Below are positions 52,284 through 61,986 of a stretch of DNA of 64,000 nt, one piece after another. This stretch comes from Alloyangia pacifica (lineage in GTDB: Bacteria; Pseudomonadota; Alphaproteobacteria; Rhodobacterales; Rhodobacteraceae): the NCBI RefSeq assembly GCF_003111685.1, contig NZ_CP022189.1, positions 1,132,001-1,196,000 of the forward strand, given 5' to 3'. Under the pieces are notes generated by a model. It saw only the letters and a program-made list of their open reading frames with translations. It was not told the DNA's origin and did no database searches. Position 1 is the stretch's first letter. Every line of letters begins with the position of its first letter. The translations under genes were made by a program, and so were the position numbers.

Positions 52284-53657
52284 TCAGTTCTGAGGCACCA
52301 GCTTTCCGGGGTTCATGATGTTCTGCGGATCGAGCGCGCGCTTGATCTCGCCCATCACGTGCCAGCCGTCCCCGTGCTCCTCTTGCATGTAGGCCAGCTT
52401 GCCGTGCCCCACACCGTGCTCGCCGGTGCAGGTGCCGCCCATGCGCAGGGCACGCTCTGCCATGCGGTGCGACAGGCGCTTGGCCTCGGTGAGCTCCTCG
52501 GGCGTGTCTGGGTCGACCAGAAGGATGGCGTGGAAGTTGCCGTCGCCGACGTGGCCGAGGATCGGGCCGGGGATGCCGCTTTGCGCGATGTCGGCCTGCG
52601 TCTCCTCCACCGCCTCGGCGAGGCGCGAGATCGGCACGCAGATGTCGGTCACCACGGCCCGCGCGCCCTTGCGCGAGGCGAGGATGGCGTAATAGCCGTT
52701 GTGGCGCAGCGCCCAGAGCGCGCGCCGCTCCTCTTCGCGGGCGGACCACTCGAAGGGGCTGCCGCCGTTGTCGGCGACGATCTCGGCGAAGCGCTCGGCG
52801 TCCTGCTTGACGCTCTCGGGCGAGCCGTTGAACTCCACAAGCAGGTGCGGGTTCTCGGCCATGGCCATGCCCGAATAGCTGGAAAAGGCGCGTGCGGTGG
52901 CGGCGTCGACAAATTCTATCCGCGCCATGGGGATGCCCATCTGGATCGTCTCCATCACCGCGGTGACCGCGCTGCCCATGTCGGGGAAGGCGCAGATGCC
53001 CGCCGAGACCGCCTCGGGGATGCCGTGCAGCCGCAGCGTCAGCTCGGTGACGAGGCCGAGCGTGCCCTCGGACCCGACGAAGAGCGCGGTGAGGTCATAG
53101 CCCGCCGCCGACTTGCGGGCGCGGGTGCCGGTCTCGAGGGTGCGCCCGTCGGCGAGCACCGCCTTCAGACCCAGAACGTTGTCGCGCATGGAGCCGTAGC
53201 GCACCGTGGTGGTGCCCGAGGCGCGGGTCATCGCCATGCCGCCGAGCGTCGCATTGGCACCGGGATCGACCGGGAAGAAGAGGCCCGTGGCGCGCAGCTC
53301 CTCGTTCAGCGCCTCGCGGGTGACGCCGGGCTGGATGGTCACGTCCATGTCGGCGGGGCGAATTTCCAGCACCTTGTTCATGCGGGTGAAATCGACAACC
53401 ACGCCGCCCTTCACCGCTTGGCCGTGGCCCTCGAGCGAGCTGCCGGCACCCCAGCCGATCACCGGGCAGGCGTGCTCGGCGCAGATCTGCACGATGCGCT
53501 GCACCTCCTCGGCGGTCTCGGGGTAGGCGACACCATCGGGCGGGGTGAGGGGGAAATAGGACTCGGAACGGCCATGCTGCTCCAGTTCGGACTTGGAGCG
53601 GGTGAATCGTTCGCCTAGGAAGGCATCAAGAGCCTTCAGGGCTTCGGCGACGGGCAT
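52284..53657 (-). CDS. FAD-linked D-lactate/glycolate dehydrogenase-like oxidase
   Basis: A 457-residue FAD enzyme. The PCMH FAD-binding domain (about 40-215) has P-V-I-G-W-G-A-G-S-S-L-E-G-H and G-G-M-A-M-T-R-A-S-G. The C-terminal cap has G-D-G-N-F-H and the C-T-G-E-H-G-V-G-H-G-K block near 420. These match GlcD/LDHD-type 2-hydroxyacid dehydrogenases that donate electrons to quinone or cytochrome. D-lactate is most likely, since no glcE/glcF genes adjoin. It is divergent from the CLC gene. Confidence 0.88.
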   Translation of the reverse strand: MPVAEALKALDAFLGERFTRSKSELEQHGRSESYFPLTPPDGVAYPETAEEVQRIVQICAEHACPVIGWGAGSSLEGHGQAVKGGVVVDFTRMNKVLEIRPADMDVTIQPGVTREALNEELRATGLFFPVDPGANATLGGMAMTRASGTTTVRYGSMRDNVLGLKAVLADGRTLETGTRARKSAAGYDLTALFVGSEGTLGLVTELTLRLHGIPEAVSAGICAFPDMGSAVTAVMETIQMGIPMARIEFVDAATARAFSSYSGMAMAENPHLLVEFNGSPESVKQDAERFAEIVADNGGSPFEWSAREEERRALWALRHNGYYAILASRKGARAVVTDICVPISRLAEAVEETQADIAQSGIPGPILGHVGDGNFHAILLVDPDTPEELTEAKRLSHRMAERALRMGGTCTGEHGVGHGKLAYMQEEHGDGWHVMGEIKRALDPQNIMNPGKLVPQN

Positions 53658-53730
53658 AGAGAAACCTCCGTGGAAAATCGGGGCGACCTTAGCCGCCGCG
53701 CGCGCCCTGCGAAAGCCATGGGACCGAGGA

Positions 53731-55407
53731 ATGCCGCAGCAGATTGCCGATCAGTGGCGCGAGACACGCGCGCTTTGCAGCCGGGGCTGGGACACGCTGC
53801 GCCACAAGGGGCCGGGGCAGGTCACCTTCTGGGTGATCGCGCTGCTGGTGGGGGTCGCCGCGGGCTTTGCCGCGCTGCTCTTCCGGCTGGCCATCCACCG
53901 GCTGCAGGCCTTCGTCTACGGCACCGAGGACGTGAACCTGCTGGCCAGCTTCGCCGAGACGCTGCCTTGGGTCTACGTGCTGCTGATCCCGGTGGCGGGC
54001 GGCGCGGTGGTCGGGCTCATCTTGCAGAAGTTCACCCCCGACGGGCGGGTGCGCAGCGTGTCGGACGTGATCGAGGGCGCGGCGCTGAACGACGGGCGGG
54101 TCGAGAAGAAGGCGGGCATCGCCTCGGCGCTCTGCTCGTGGATCACGCTCTCGACCGGCGGATCGACCGGCCGAGAGGGTCCGGTGGTGCATATCGCCGC
54201 GATGATCGCCTCGTCGGTATCGAACCTCTTGCGCGTCGACGGCATCACCGGGCGCGACCTGCTGGGATGTGCCGTGGCGGCGGCGGTCTCGGCGAGCTTC
54301 AACGCGCCTATCGCAGGGGCGCTCTTCGGGCTCGAGGTGATCCTGCGCCACTTCGCCCTGCACGCCTTTGCCCCGATCGTCGTCGCCAGCGCCGCGGGCA
54401 CGGTGATCAACCGGCTCTACTTCGGCGACGTGACCGAGTTCGTCCTGCCCGGCACGACCACGGTGGAGTTCTACCTCGAACTGCCGGCGTTTTTCCTCAT
54501 GGGGCTGGTCTGCGGGCTGGTGGCGGTGCTGATGATCAAGGCGCTGTTCTGGTCAGACGAGCTTGGCACGGCGATCCAAAAGCGTCTCGGCCTGCCGCAT
54601 TGGCTGCGTCCGGCGGTCGCGGGCCTGCTGCTCGGGGCCATCGCCATCGCCTTCCCGCATATCATCGGCGTCGGCTATGAAACTACGTCGCGTGCGCTGT
54701 CGGGGCAGCTGACGCTGAGCCAGGCCTTCGTCTTCGCGGCGGTGAAGGTGGCGGCGGTGTCGATCACCATGGCCGGGCGCATGGGCGGCGGGGTGTTTTC
54801 ACCTTCATTGATGGTGGGCGCGCTGACCGGGCTCACCTTTGGCCACATCGCCACCGGGCTCTTTCCCGAGCAGAGCTCGGTCTTCACGCTCTACGCGCTG
54901 GCGGGCATGGGCGCGGTGGCGGCGGCGGTGCTCGGCGCGCCGATCTCGACCACGCTCATCGTCTTCGAACTCACCGGCGACTGGCAGACCGGGCTCGCGG
55001 TGATGGTCTCGGTCTCGATGTCCACAGCGGTGGCCTCTCGGCTCGTCGACCGCAGCTTCTTCCTGTCGCAGCTGGCGCGGCGCAACGTCCAGCTAGCTGC
55101 CGGGCCGCAAGCCTACCTCTTGGCGATGTTCCGGGTGCAGGGGGTCATGCGCAAGCCCACAGACGAGGGGGCCGCGGACGAGGAAGCCTGCCTGCGGATG
55201 ATCGAGCAGGGGCTCTACGTGACCGCGCAGGCGACGCTGGAGGCAGCGCTGCCGCTCTTTGACAAGTCGGGCGTGGCCTACCTGCCGGTGGTGACCCGCA
55301 GCGGACCCGACGAGGCGCCGGTGCTGCAGGGCGCGCTGTTCCACGTCGATGCGCTCAAGGCCTACAACCGTGCCCTGGCGGCGACGGCGGAGGAAGAGCA
55401 CAGCTGA
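53731..55407 (+). CDS. CLC-type chloride channel/antiporter with C-terminal CBS region
   Basis: A 558-residue CLC protein. The gating glutamate is E149 in G-G-S-T-G-R-E-G-P, and the helix-N motif G-G-G-V-F-S-P is present. The first anion motif GSGIP is replaced by R-S-V-S-D at 108-112. About 10-12 helices span 30-460, and residues 490-550 form a short CBS-like region (Y-V-T-A-Q-A-T-L-E-A-A-L-P-L-F). The start at 53731 is chosen on homology; its ribosome site (GAGGA directly before it) is poorly spaced. The role is chloride flux in pH or osmotic balance. Confidence 0.87.
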   Translation: MPQQIADQWRETRALCSRGWDTLRHKGPGQVTFWVIALLVGVAAGFAALLFRLAIHRLQAFVYGTEDVNLLASFAETLPWVYVLLIPVAGGAVVGLILQKFTPDGRVRSVSDVIEGAALNDGRVEKKAGIASALCSWITLSTGGSTGREGPVVHIAAMIASSVSNLLRVDGITGRDLLGCAVAAAVSASFNAPIAGALFGLEVILRHFALHAFAPIVVASAAGTVINRLYFGDVTEFVLPGTTTVEFYLELPAFFLMGLVCGLVAVLMIKALFWSDELGTAIQKRLGLPHWLRPAVAGLLLGAIAIAFPHIIGVGYETTSRALSGQLTLSQAFVFAAVKVAAVSITMAGRMGGGVFSPSLMVGALTGLTFGHIATGLFPEQSSVFTLYALAGMGAVAAAVLGAPISTTLIVFELTGDWQTGLAVMVSVSMSTAVASRLVDRSFFLSQLARRNVQLAAGPQAYLLAMFRVQGVMRKPTDEGAADEEACLRMIEQGLYVTAQATLEAALPLFDKSGVAYLPVVTRSGPDEAPVLQGALFHVDALKAYNRALAATAEEEHS

Positions 55408-55460
55408 GAAGGCGACCCGGAGCAATGCGCTTCGGGCTGCCTGTCCGGGGAGCCGCTTCT

Positions 55461-55898
55461 CTAGGCCAGCTCGAGGTCAACCTCGATATTGCCGCGCGTG
55501 GCGTTCGAATAGGGGCAGACCTCATGCGCGCGCTTGAGGATGCTCTCGGCCACATCCCTTTCCAGCCCCGGCATCTTGGCGACCAGCTTCACGGTCAGGC
55601 CGAAGCCGCCCGCGGGCAGGGCGCCGATCCCCACATGCGCATCGACCGTGGTCTCGTCAGGGACGTTGCCCAGCTTCTCGGCCTGCGCGACGAAGCGCAT
55701 GGCGCTGAGGAAGCAGGCGGCATAGCCCATGGCGAAGAGCTCTTCTGGGTTGTGTCCCTTGCCCGAGCCGCCCAGTTCCTTGGGGCTGTTCATCGTGACC
55801 GTGAGCATGCCCGAGGCGAGCTTGGTCACACCGTCGCGACCGCTTCCGGAGGCCTGCGCTTCGGTCCAGTATTTCACGTCGAGATCGGTCTGGGGCAT
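55461..55898 (-). CDS. ohr: Organic hydroperoxide resistance protein
   Basis: A 145-residue OsmC-fold thiol peroxidase. The catalytic cysteines are C62 (Y-A-A-C-F-L-S-A-M) and C128 (H-E-V-C-P-Y-S-N-A-T-R-G-N). It reduces organic and lipid hydroperoxides with lipoylated proteins as electron donors. GGAGTCACCC precedes the start. It is divergent from ohrR, with two palindromic operators in the shared 103-base region. Confidence 0.95.
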   Translation of the reverse strand: MPQTDLDVKYWTEAQASGSGRDGVTKLASGMLTVTMNSPKELGGSGKGHNPEELFAMGYAACFLSAMRFVAQAEKLGNVPDETTVDAHVGIGALPAGGFGLTVKLVAKMPGLERDVAESILKRAHEVCPYSNATRGNIEVDLELA

Positions 55899-55922
55899 GG
55901 GTGACTCCTTTGTTGTCGATTA

Positions 55923-55936
55923 TATCGTGCACGATA
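55923..55936. promoter_or_regulatory. OhrR operator, ohr-proximal
   Basis: A perfect palindrome TATCGTGCACGATA, 25 bases upstream of the ohr start. It shares the ATCGTGC core with the second site near ohrR, as expected for OhrR boxes. Confidence 0.75.
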
Positions 55937-55976
55937 GATATGCGGCGCCTAGCAGAAGTCAATCGCTTGAGAATGG

Positions 55977-55988
55977 ATCGTGCGCGAT
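55977..55988. promoter_or_regulatory. OhrR operator, ohrR-proximal
   Basis: ATCGTGCGCGAT with symmetric ATCG/CGAT ends, 13 bases before the chosen ohrR start. It is suited to autorepression. The core equals that of the first site. Confidence 0.7.
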
Positions 55989-56001
55989 TTATATGGGACA
56001 G

Positions 56002-56502
56002 ATGACCGACGCAGCCCAACCCATCGATCCGCAGTCCGAAAGCCAGTCCGAAAGCCAGCGCGATCCGCAGACCTCCGCGCTCTCGCCGCAGGACATGGTC
56101 TGCTTTTCGCTCTACTCGGCGGTGCACGCGATGACGCAAGCCTATCGCCCGCATCTCGAGGCTCTTGGGCTGACCTATCCCCAATACCTCGTGATGAGCG
56201 CGCTCTGGTCCGCCGCCGATGCGCCGACCGTGGGCACGCTTTCGCGCCAGCTGCAGCTCGAGTCGAGCACGCTGACGCCGCTGTTGAAGCGTCTCGAGAC
56301 CACGGGCCTGCTGACCCGGCGACGCGATGCCGAGGACGAGCGGCAGGTGCGCATCGCGCTCACCGAGGAAGGGCAGGCGCTCCGGGGCCACACCGCGCAT
56401 ATCGCGAGCTGCATCGCCGAGCAGAGCGGCATGAGCGTCGACGACCTGCTGGCCCTGCGCGATCAGGTCAGCCGTCTGCGGGACAATCTGCGCAAGGGCT
56501 GA
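56002..56502 (+). CDS. ohrR: MarR-family peroxide sensor OhrR
   Basis: A 166-residue MarR-type repressor. The reactive Cys34 lies in D-M-V-C-F-S-L-Y-S-A, the family's sensor position; oxidation by organic hydroperoxide releases DNA. The winged helix includes T-V-G-T-L-S-R-Q-L-Q-L-E-S-S-T-L-T-P-L-L-K-R-L-E. The start at 56002 follows GGGACAG; an ATG at 55993 is in frame but abuts the operator. Residues 11-19 carry a short S-E-S-Q repeat from a tandem duplication. It is divergent from ohr, which it should control. Confidence 0.93.
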   Translation: MTDAAQPIDPQSESQSESQRDPQTSALSPQDMVCFSLYSAVHAMTQAYRPHLEALGLTYPQYLVMSALWSAADAPTVGTLSRQLQLESSTLTPLLKRLETTGLLTRRRDAEDERQVRIALTEEGQALRGHTAHIASCIAEQSGMSVDDLLALRDQVSRLRDNLRKG

Positions 56503-56527
56503 GGCGCCGTCCCGCATCTGGAAAGCA

Positions 56528-56554
56528 AAAGGCCGGCCTCTTGGGCCGGCCTTT
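56528..56554. terminator. Bidirectional terminator after ohrR
   Basis: A perfect 11-bp stem AAAGGCCGGCC / GGCCGGCCTTT with a TCTTG loop, between the convergent ohrR (stop 56502) and DUF427 gene (stop 56576). Confidence 0.92.
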
Positions 56555-56575
56555 GTGTCTGCGCGGTTTTCCGGC

Positions 56576-56923
56576 TCAGACCTGTTCGACAGCCACGCCA
56601 TCTTGCATGTCGAAGGCCAGGTAGCCCTTGATCCCTGCGGCGTCCGGCTTGGGGTCGAGGTACGAAAACACCGCGTTGGCGTAGGTGCGGCTCTTCGAGG
56701 CGATATGGTAATGCTCTGCGTCGCCAAGCGCCGCGCTGGTGCTGCGGTAGGCGCTCGGCTCAAGGAAGGCCATGGCCACGTCCTCGCGCGGGAAGAAGAT
56801 GGTCAGAGGCTTGTCGCCCTCGGTCAACTCGAGGGCGCGGCTGCTTTCGCCAAGCACGGCGCCACCGGCGCGGATGACCCAAGTGCCCGAGGCCGGGCGG
56901 ACGGCAATCTGTTTCAACATCAT
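56576..56923 (-). CDS. DUF427 domain protein
   Basis: A 115-residue protein of the DUF427 family: G-T-W-V-I-R-A-G-G-A-V-L-G-E-S-S-R-A-L-E-L, I-F-F-P-R-E-D-V-A-M-A-F-L, S-K-S-R-T-Y-A-N-A-V-F-S-Y, A-G-I-K-G-Y-L-A-F-D. It has a compact beta-rich fold. Function is unknown. It is followed by a convergent ohrR and preceded, in the same direction, by aminopeptidase P 53 bases away. Confidence 0.85.
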   Translation of the reverse strand: MMLKQIAVRPASGTWVIRAGGAVLGESSRALELTEGDKPLTIFFPREDVAMAFLEPSAYRSTSAALGDAEHYHIASKSRTYANAVFSYLDPKPDAAGIKGYLAFDMQDGVAVEQV

Positions 56924-56976
56924 GTCTCTCCCCTTATCCGCCCATCATATATCAACGCCTTTGCGACAGTCCTGTG

Positions 56977-58755
56977 TCAAAGCGGCGCGCAGGCCGTCTC
57001 GAGCCAGTCCCGCACGGCGCCCGTGACAAGCGGAGCGATGCGTTCGAAAACCCCTTCGTGGTAGGCGTTCAGCCAGTCACGTTCCGCAGCGGTCAGCAGC
57101 CCCGTCTCGATCAAGCGCCGGTCGATCGGCACCCAGGTCAGTGTTTCGAAACGCAGCATCTTGGCTACGGTCTGGCCGGGAAGGGGGGGCGCGGGTTCCA
57201 CCGCGATGAGGTTCTCGATGCGGATACCATAGGATCCCTCGCGATAGAAGCCCGGCTCGTTGGACAGGATCATCCCGGCCTCGAGCGGGACGGTGCCGGT
57301 GCGGGCGATACGCTGCGGCCCCTCGTGCACCGACAGGTAGGCGCCGACGCCGTGGCCGGTGCCGTGCCCATAGTCGAGCCCCGCCTCCCAGAGCGCAGCA
57401 CGCGCGAGCACGTCGATGTCGCGTCCGGCGAGCCCCGCCGGAAAACGCAGCCGCGACAGCGCGATCATCCCCTTCAGCACGCGGGTGAAGGCGTCCTTCT
57501 CCTCGGAGCCGGCCTCGCCCAGAACCATGGTGCGGGTGATGTCGGTGGTGCCGTCGACATATTGCCCGCCACTATCGATCAGCAGCAGCTCGTTCGGCTG
57601 GGTTGTGCGGTTTGTCGCCTCGGTCACCCGGTAGTGCACGATGGCGCCGTTCGGCCCGGCGCCCGAGATGGTTTCGAAGGAAATGTCGCGCAATGCATTG
57701 GTGGCGCGGCGCTCCTCTTCGAGGGCGACAACGGCGTCGATCTCGGTAAAGGCGCCCGGCGTCTGGCTGTCGAGCCAATGCAGGAAACGGACCATGGCGG
57801 CGCCGTCGCGCAGATGCGCCTCGCGCGCGCCGGCAAGCTCGGCGGCATTCTTGCGGGCCTTGGGCAGCAGGCAGGGATCGGTCGCCTCGACGATCTCGCA
57901 GCCCCTGAGCGCGGTCTGCACCGCGACCGGGCAGGTCGCGGGATCAATTTGCACCGTGCCACCCAGGGCTTCCAGCGCGGGCACGAAGTCCTCGGGTGTC
58001 TTCACCTCGACCTGCGGGCCGAGATGATCGCCCAGCCCTTCGAGCTTCTGCGCCGCCATGAAAAGCGACACCCGGCCCGTCCCGTGCACGATTGCAAAGC
58101 CATGCGGTACCGGGTTGCGGGCCACGTCCGAGCCGCGGATGTTGAGCAGCCAGGCAAGGCTGTCGGGCAGGGTGATCACGCAGGCATCCGCCGCGCCGAG
58201 CCCCTTTGCGAGCCGGGCGATCTTGTCGCCATGCGCCTCGCCGGCGAGCTCCACCGGCTGGGCAAAGACCGCGCCCATCGGCGGGGCGGGCTGATCTTTC
58301 CAAACGCGGTCCACGAGGTTGTCGCAGAGCCGCAGCGCCACTGCGCCGAGGCCGCGCTCGAGGCCGCGCATCTGTTCGACCGAGAAGAGCCAGGGGTCGA
58401 GCCCCACGGTGCCGCCGCCGGGCAGCGCCTCGGCGATCCACTCGGCAAGCCCGACCTCGGGCCAGTCCACCGGTGTGAACTCCTCGGCCACCTGCGACTT
58501 GACCTGCACCCGGTAGCGCCCGTCAACGAAAACCCCGGCCTTGTCCATCAGCGCCACGCAATTGCCCGCCGAGCCGGTGAAGCCGGTGAGCCAGGCCAGC
58601 CGGTCGTCATGCGGCGCGACGTATTCGCCCTGGTGCGCGTCGGCGCGCGGCACGAGAAAGCCGTCGAGCCCCTCGGTGGCAAGCTCGGCGCGCAGCGCCG
58701 CGAGCCGCGGCGGGCCCTGTTCGGGGGAAGCGCTCTGCTCGAATGTCTGGAACAT
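56977..58755 (-). CDS. Aminopeptidase P family (M24B) Xaa-Pro peptidase
   Basis: A 592-residue three-domain enzyme of the XPNPEP1 type, larger than E. coli PepP. Two creatinase-like domains precede a pita-bread domain with metal ligands in L-L-L-I-D-S-G-G-Q-Y and G-T-T-D-I-T-R-T, the H-G-T-G-H-G-V-G-A-Y-L block, and late E residues (N-E-P-G-F-Y-R-E). It removes an N-terminal residue before proline. The ATG at 58755 follows GGAGACC. It is a single leftward gene, with DUF427 after it. Confidence 0.93.
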   Translation of the reverse strand: MFQTFEQSASPEQGPPRLAALRAELATEGLDGFLVPRADAHQGEYVAPHDDRLAWLTGFTGSAGNCVALMDKAGVFVDGRYRVQVKSQVAEEFTPVDWPEVGLAEWIAEALPGGGTVGLDPWLFSVEQMRGLERGLGAVALRLCDNLVDRVWKDQPAPPMGAVFAQPVELAGEAHGDKIARLAKGLGAADACVITLPDSLAWLLNIRGSDVARNPVPHGFAIVHGTGRVSLFMAAQKLEGLGDHLGPQVEVKTPEDFVPALEALGGTVQIDPATCPVAVQTALRGCEIVEATDPCLLPKARKNAAELAGAREAHLRDGAAMVRFLHWLDSQTPGAFTEIDAVVALEEERRATNALRDISFETISGAGPNGAIVHYRVTEATNRTTQPNELLLIDSGGQYVDGTTDITRTMVLGEAGSEEKDAFTRVLKGMIALSRLRFPAGLAGRDIDVLARAALWEAGLDYGHGTGHGVGAYLSVHEGPQRIARTGTVPLEAGMILSNEPGFYREGSYGIRIENLIAVEPAPPLPGQTVAKMLRFETLTWVPIDRRLIETGLLTAAERDWLNAYHEGVFERIAPLVTGAVRDWLETACAPL

Positions 58756-58942
58756 GCGGAGGTCTCCTGAAATCGTGTCGAAGGGGGCAGGGGCGTTGCC
58801 CCGCTTGCCGCGTCGCGGCACTGCACCCCGGGGTGTTTACCCCTGGAAATTTGCCCCTGGAAGAAGCGAGGCCAACCTGCGCTCTTCTTCCAGGCCGGAC
58901 CAACCCGGGGAGCCCGAGGACCTGTCCCTCGGCCCCGTGGTC

Positions 58943-60820
58943 TTAACCGCTGCGGCGGATGCCCATGACCCGGGCGCGTGCCCGCGGGTCGGAGTCGAAG
59001 AGCGCCGCGAGTTGCTCGGTCATTGCGCCCGCCAGCTGCTCGACGTCGGTGATCGTCACCGCGCGCTCGTAGTAGCGGGTCACGTCGTGGCCGATGCCGA
59101 TCGCCAGCAGCTCGACCTGCTTCTTGCGCTCGACCATGGCGATGACGTCGCGCAGGTGCTTCTCGAGGTAGTTGGCCGGGTTCACCGAGAGCGTGGAATC
59201 GTCCACCGGCGCGCCGTCGGAGATCACCATGAGGATCTTGCGGGCCTCGGGGCGGGCGGCCATGCGGCGGTGCGCCCACTCCAGCGCCTCGCCGTCGATG
59301 TTCTCCTTCAGCAGGCCCTCTTTCATCATCAGCCCGAGATTGTCGCGCACCCGGCGCCAGGGCGAGTCGGCGCTCTTGTAGATGATGTGGCGCAGATCGT
59401 TGAGGCGCCCCGGCTGCTGCTCGCGGCCCTCGGCGAGCCATTTCTCGCGCGCAAGCCCGCCCTTCCAGGCGCGGGTGGTGAAGCCGAGGATCTCGACCTT
59501 CACCGAGCAGCGTTCCAGCGTGCGCGCCAGTACGTCGGCGCAGATCGCCGCGATCGAGATCGGCCGGCCGCGCATCGAGCCCGAGTTGTCGATCAGCAGC
59601 GTCACCACGGTGTCGCGGAACTCGGTGTCCTTCTCGACCTTGAACGAGAGCGGCGTGGTGGGGTTGGCGACGACCCGGGCGAGGCGGCCGGCATCCAGCA
59701 CGCCCTCTTCCTTGTCGAATTCCCAGCTGCGGTTTTGCTGCGCCTGCAGGCGGCGCTGCAGCTTGTTGGCAAGCCGCGAGACCGCGCCCTTCAGCGGCTC
59801 GAGCTGCTGGTCGAGATAGGCGCGCAGGCGCTCCAGCTCCTGCGGCTCGGCCAGCTCCTCGGCGAGGATTTCCTCGTCGTGGGTGGAATCGTAGACCTTG
59901 TAGCCCGGGTCGGCCTCGGAGACGGGGGCGGGGGGCGGCGGGTCCATCGGCGCGTCGCCCTCGGGCAGCTCGGCCTCCTCGCCCATCTCCTGGTCGGCCA
60001 TGTCGTCGGCCGAGACCTGCGCCTGGCTCTGGTCCTGGGTCTGCTCCTGCGACTGTTCGGGCGAGGCTTCGGCCTCATCCTGGTCCTGGTCGTCCTGGCC
60101 GGTCGAATCGGGCTCCTGCTCGTCCTCGGTGCCGGGCTCTGCCTCGTCCTGCGCCTCGTCATCGAGCTGGTCGGGATCCTCGCCCAGCTGGTCGCCGTAG
60201 CCGAGGTCGGTGATGATCTGCCGCGCGAAGCGGGCAAAGGCGGACTGGTCCGCCAGTTTCGTCTGCAGATCCTCAAGCGTGCCGCCGGCCTGCTCCTCGA
60301 TGAAGCCGCGCCAGAGTTCCATCACGTGGGCGGCGTCCTTGGGCAGGTCGCGCCCGGTGGCGAGGTGGCGGATCATGTAGCCCGCGGCCACCGGCAGCGG
60401 CGCCTCGGAGGCCTGGGTGATCTGGCCATAACCGCGGCGCGCCGCCTCGTGGCCGATCTTGGCGTCGATGTTGCCGGCGGTGCCGGGCATGTCGCGCGCG
60501 CCCATTGCCTCGCAGCGGGCGGTTTCCATGGCCTCGTAGAGTTCGCGCGCCATCTCGCCCTGCGGCGCATAGCGGGCGTGGGTGGCGCCGTCGTGGTAGC
60601 GGCGGTATAGGGCCAGCGCGTCGGCGGTGCCGCGGGCCAGCAGCACCTCGTCGCGGGTCATGCGGCGCGACACTTGCGGCAGGCGCATGATGTCACCGGA
60701 GACGCCGGAGGGGTCGACGGAATAGTTGACCGTGAGCTCGGAGTCGTCGGCCATGACCTTGGTGGCCTCGGCCAAAGCCTTCTTGAACGGATCTGCGGGG
60801 TTGTCGGTGTCGCGTGCCAT
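58943..60820 (-). CDS. cobT: Cobaltochelatase subunit CobT
   Basis: A 625-residue subunit of the aerobic cobaltochelatase CobNST, which inserts cobalt into hydrogenobyrinic diamide. The middle (about 215-310) is acidic, glutamine/aspartate rich. A C-terminal VWA domain carries the MIDAS motif D-N-S-G-S-M near 410, with T near 480 and D-G-A-P-V near 560. It forms the AAA+ chaperone complex with CobS. The ATG at 60820 is chosen; a slightly longer frame to 60856 is possible. cobS lies upstream but is separated by two unrelated genes. Confidence 0.94.
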   Translation of the reverse strand: MARDTDNPADPFKKALAEATKVMADDSELTVNYSVDPSGVSGDIMRLPQVSRRMTRDEVLLARGTADALALYRRYHDGATHARYAPQGEMARELYEAMETARCEAMGARDMPGTAGNIDAKIGHEAARRGYGQITQASEAPLPVAAGYMIRHLATGRDLPKDAAHVMELWRGFIEEQAGGTLEDLQTKLADQSAFARFARQIITDLGYGDQLGEDPDQLDDEAQDEAEPGTEDEQEPDSTGQDDQDQDEAEASPEQSQEQTQDQSQAQVSADDMADQEMGEEAELPEGDAPMDPPPPAPVSEADPGYKVYDSTHDEEILAEELAEPQELERLRAYLDQQLEPLKGAVSRLANKLQRRLQAQQNRSWEFDKEEGVLDAGRLARVVANPTTPLSFKVEKDTEFRDTVVTLLIDNSGSMRGRPISIAAICADVLARTLERCSVKVEILGFTTRAWKGGLAREKWLAEGREQQPGRLNDLRHIIYKSADSPWRRVRDNLGLMMKEGLLKENIDGEALEWAHRRMAARPEARKILMVISDGAPVDDSTLSVNPANYLEKHLRDVIAMVERKKQVELLAIGIGHDVTRYYERAVTITDVEQLAGAMTEQLAALFDSDPRARARVMGIRRSG

Positions 60821-60913
60821 GGCCACAGGTTTCGCGCCGTGGCGGGGAATTGGCAAGAGGGGATGCGCGTGCCGGACCGAGAGTCTTGCGCGCCGCCGCC
60901 GCGGCAGCCGGGA

Positions 60914-61255
60914 TCAGCTTCCGCGCAGCAGGCTCGCGCATTCCGCGGAGCGGCGTTCGAAGAGTGCGCGGCTCTGCGCATCCTCGGCGATGACGCCACG
61001 ATAGAGCAGCCGGTAATCGGGCAGGGCCTCCAGGATCGCGCTGCGCAGCGGCTGGCCGGTGAGGCCCGCGGCGGCGGCGCCCAGGCTGAACTGCCTGGCG
61101 AGCAGGCTGGCGCTGTCCGGCGAGCCCCCGAGGCTGGGGTTGTCCGCGGCCTCGAGCGCGACGCCCTGCCAGAGTGCGGCGCAATCGGCGGCGGCTTCGC
61201 CGTCGGCCGTCGCGGTGCCGGCGGCGAGGATCAGGGCGGCGAGCAGCGGGGTCAC
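60914..61255 (-). CDS. Small secreted hypothetical protein
   Basis: A 113-residue protein with a signal peptide (M-T-P-L-L-A-A-L-I-L-A-A-G-T-A-T-A-D-G). The mature part is alanine-rich and has two cysteines (A-D-C-A-A-L-W and A-E-C-A-S-L-L) near its ends, possibly a disulfide. It overlaps the racemase-like gene by four bases, implying co-translation, and lies 93 bases before cobT. I do not recognise the family. Confidence 0.65.
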   Translation of the reverse strand: MTPLLAALILAAGTATADGEAAADCAALWQGVALEAADNPSLGGSPDSASLLARQFSLGAAAAGLTGQPLRSAILEALPDYRLLYRGVIAEDAQSRALFERRSAECASLLRGS

Positions 61256-61947
61256 AGCGAGGCCCTCCCGGTGGCAAGCCGCGCCAGCAGATCGACATGC
61301 ACGTCGAGCGCGTCGATCACCCGGTAGCCGGGATCATGGGCGCCGTCGAAGGCGAGGTTGAGATCGGTGCCAGCAAGCACGATGGCCTCTGCGCCCATCT
61401 GCTCGACCATTCTCCGTCCCGCATCGAAGAAGGCAGCGCGGTCCGCCTCCGAGCAGGTTCCGGCCACCGCCATCTCCTGATAACGCTGGCCCAGGGCCTC
61501 GGTCTCGGCATCCAGCGCCACCGCTTCGGTGCGCGCGAGCTGGCCGTAGAGACGCGTGCGCATCACCACGCGGGTGCCGAGCAGGCCGACGCGGCGCAGC
61601 CCCTCGGCGGCGAAAAACGCATCGAGGGGGGCCACTGCGGAGACCAGCGGCAGCGCGGCGCGCGCCTCGGTCTCGTCGAAACAGAAATGCCCGCCGAGCG
61701 AGGTGATCGCGGCGCAGTCGCAGCCCGCCGCCGCCAGCCGGTCGATCAGCCGGGCGTAGACCTCGGCCTGCGCCTCGCGATTGTCGGCGAGGTTGTTGCG
61801 GATCAGCTCCTGCACGTCCGCCTGTACGATCGTCAGCTCAAGCGGCGCGCCAAATGCGCTCACGGCGGCGCAGAGCCGCTGGTAGTAGACCAGCGTCGCC
61901 GCGACCCCGATGCCGCCGATCAGCCCGATATGCAGGGACTTAGCCAT
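61252..61947 (-). CDS. Asp/Glu racemase superfamily protein, both canonical cysteines absent
   Basis: A 231-residue protein with the opening I-G-L-I-G-G-I-G-V-A-A-T-L-V-Y-Y-Q-R-L, diagnostic of the aspartate/glutamate racemase superfamily. The two catalytic cysteines are missing. The usual C-N-T-x-H site reads I-T-S-L-G-G-H-F-C and the G-C-T-E site reads A-G-T-D-L-N-L. It is therefore a variant subfamily; the Cys directly after H-F may be used instead. It overlaps the small secreted gene and sits between cobS and cobT. Racemase activity is doubtful. Confidence 0.8.
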   Translation of the reverse strand: MAKSLHIGLIGGIGVAATLVYYQRLCAAVSAFGAPLELTIVQADVQELIRNNLADNREAQAEVYARLIDRLAAAGCDCAAITSLGGHFCFDETEARAALPLVSAVAPLDAFFAAEGLRRVGLLGTRVVMRTRLYGQLARTEAVALDAETEALGQRYQEMAVAGTCSEADRAAFFDAGRRMVEQMGAEAIVLAGTDLNLAFDGAHDPGYRVIDALDVHVDLLARLATGRASL

Positions 61948-61986
61948 AGTTGGTCCTCCCGAAACCTATTACCCCACCCCTCTACC

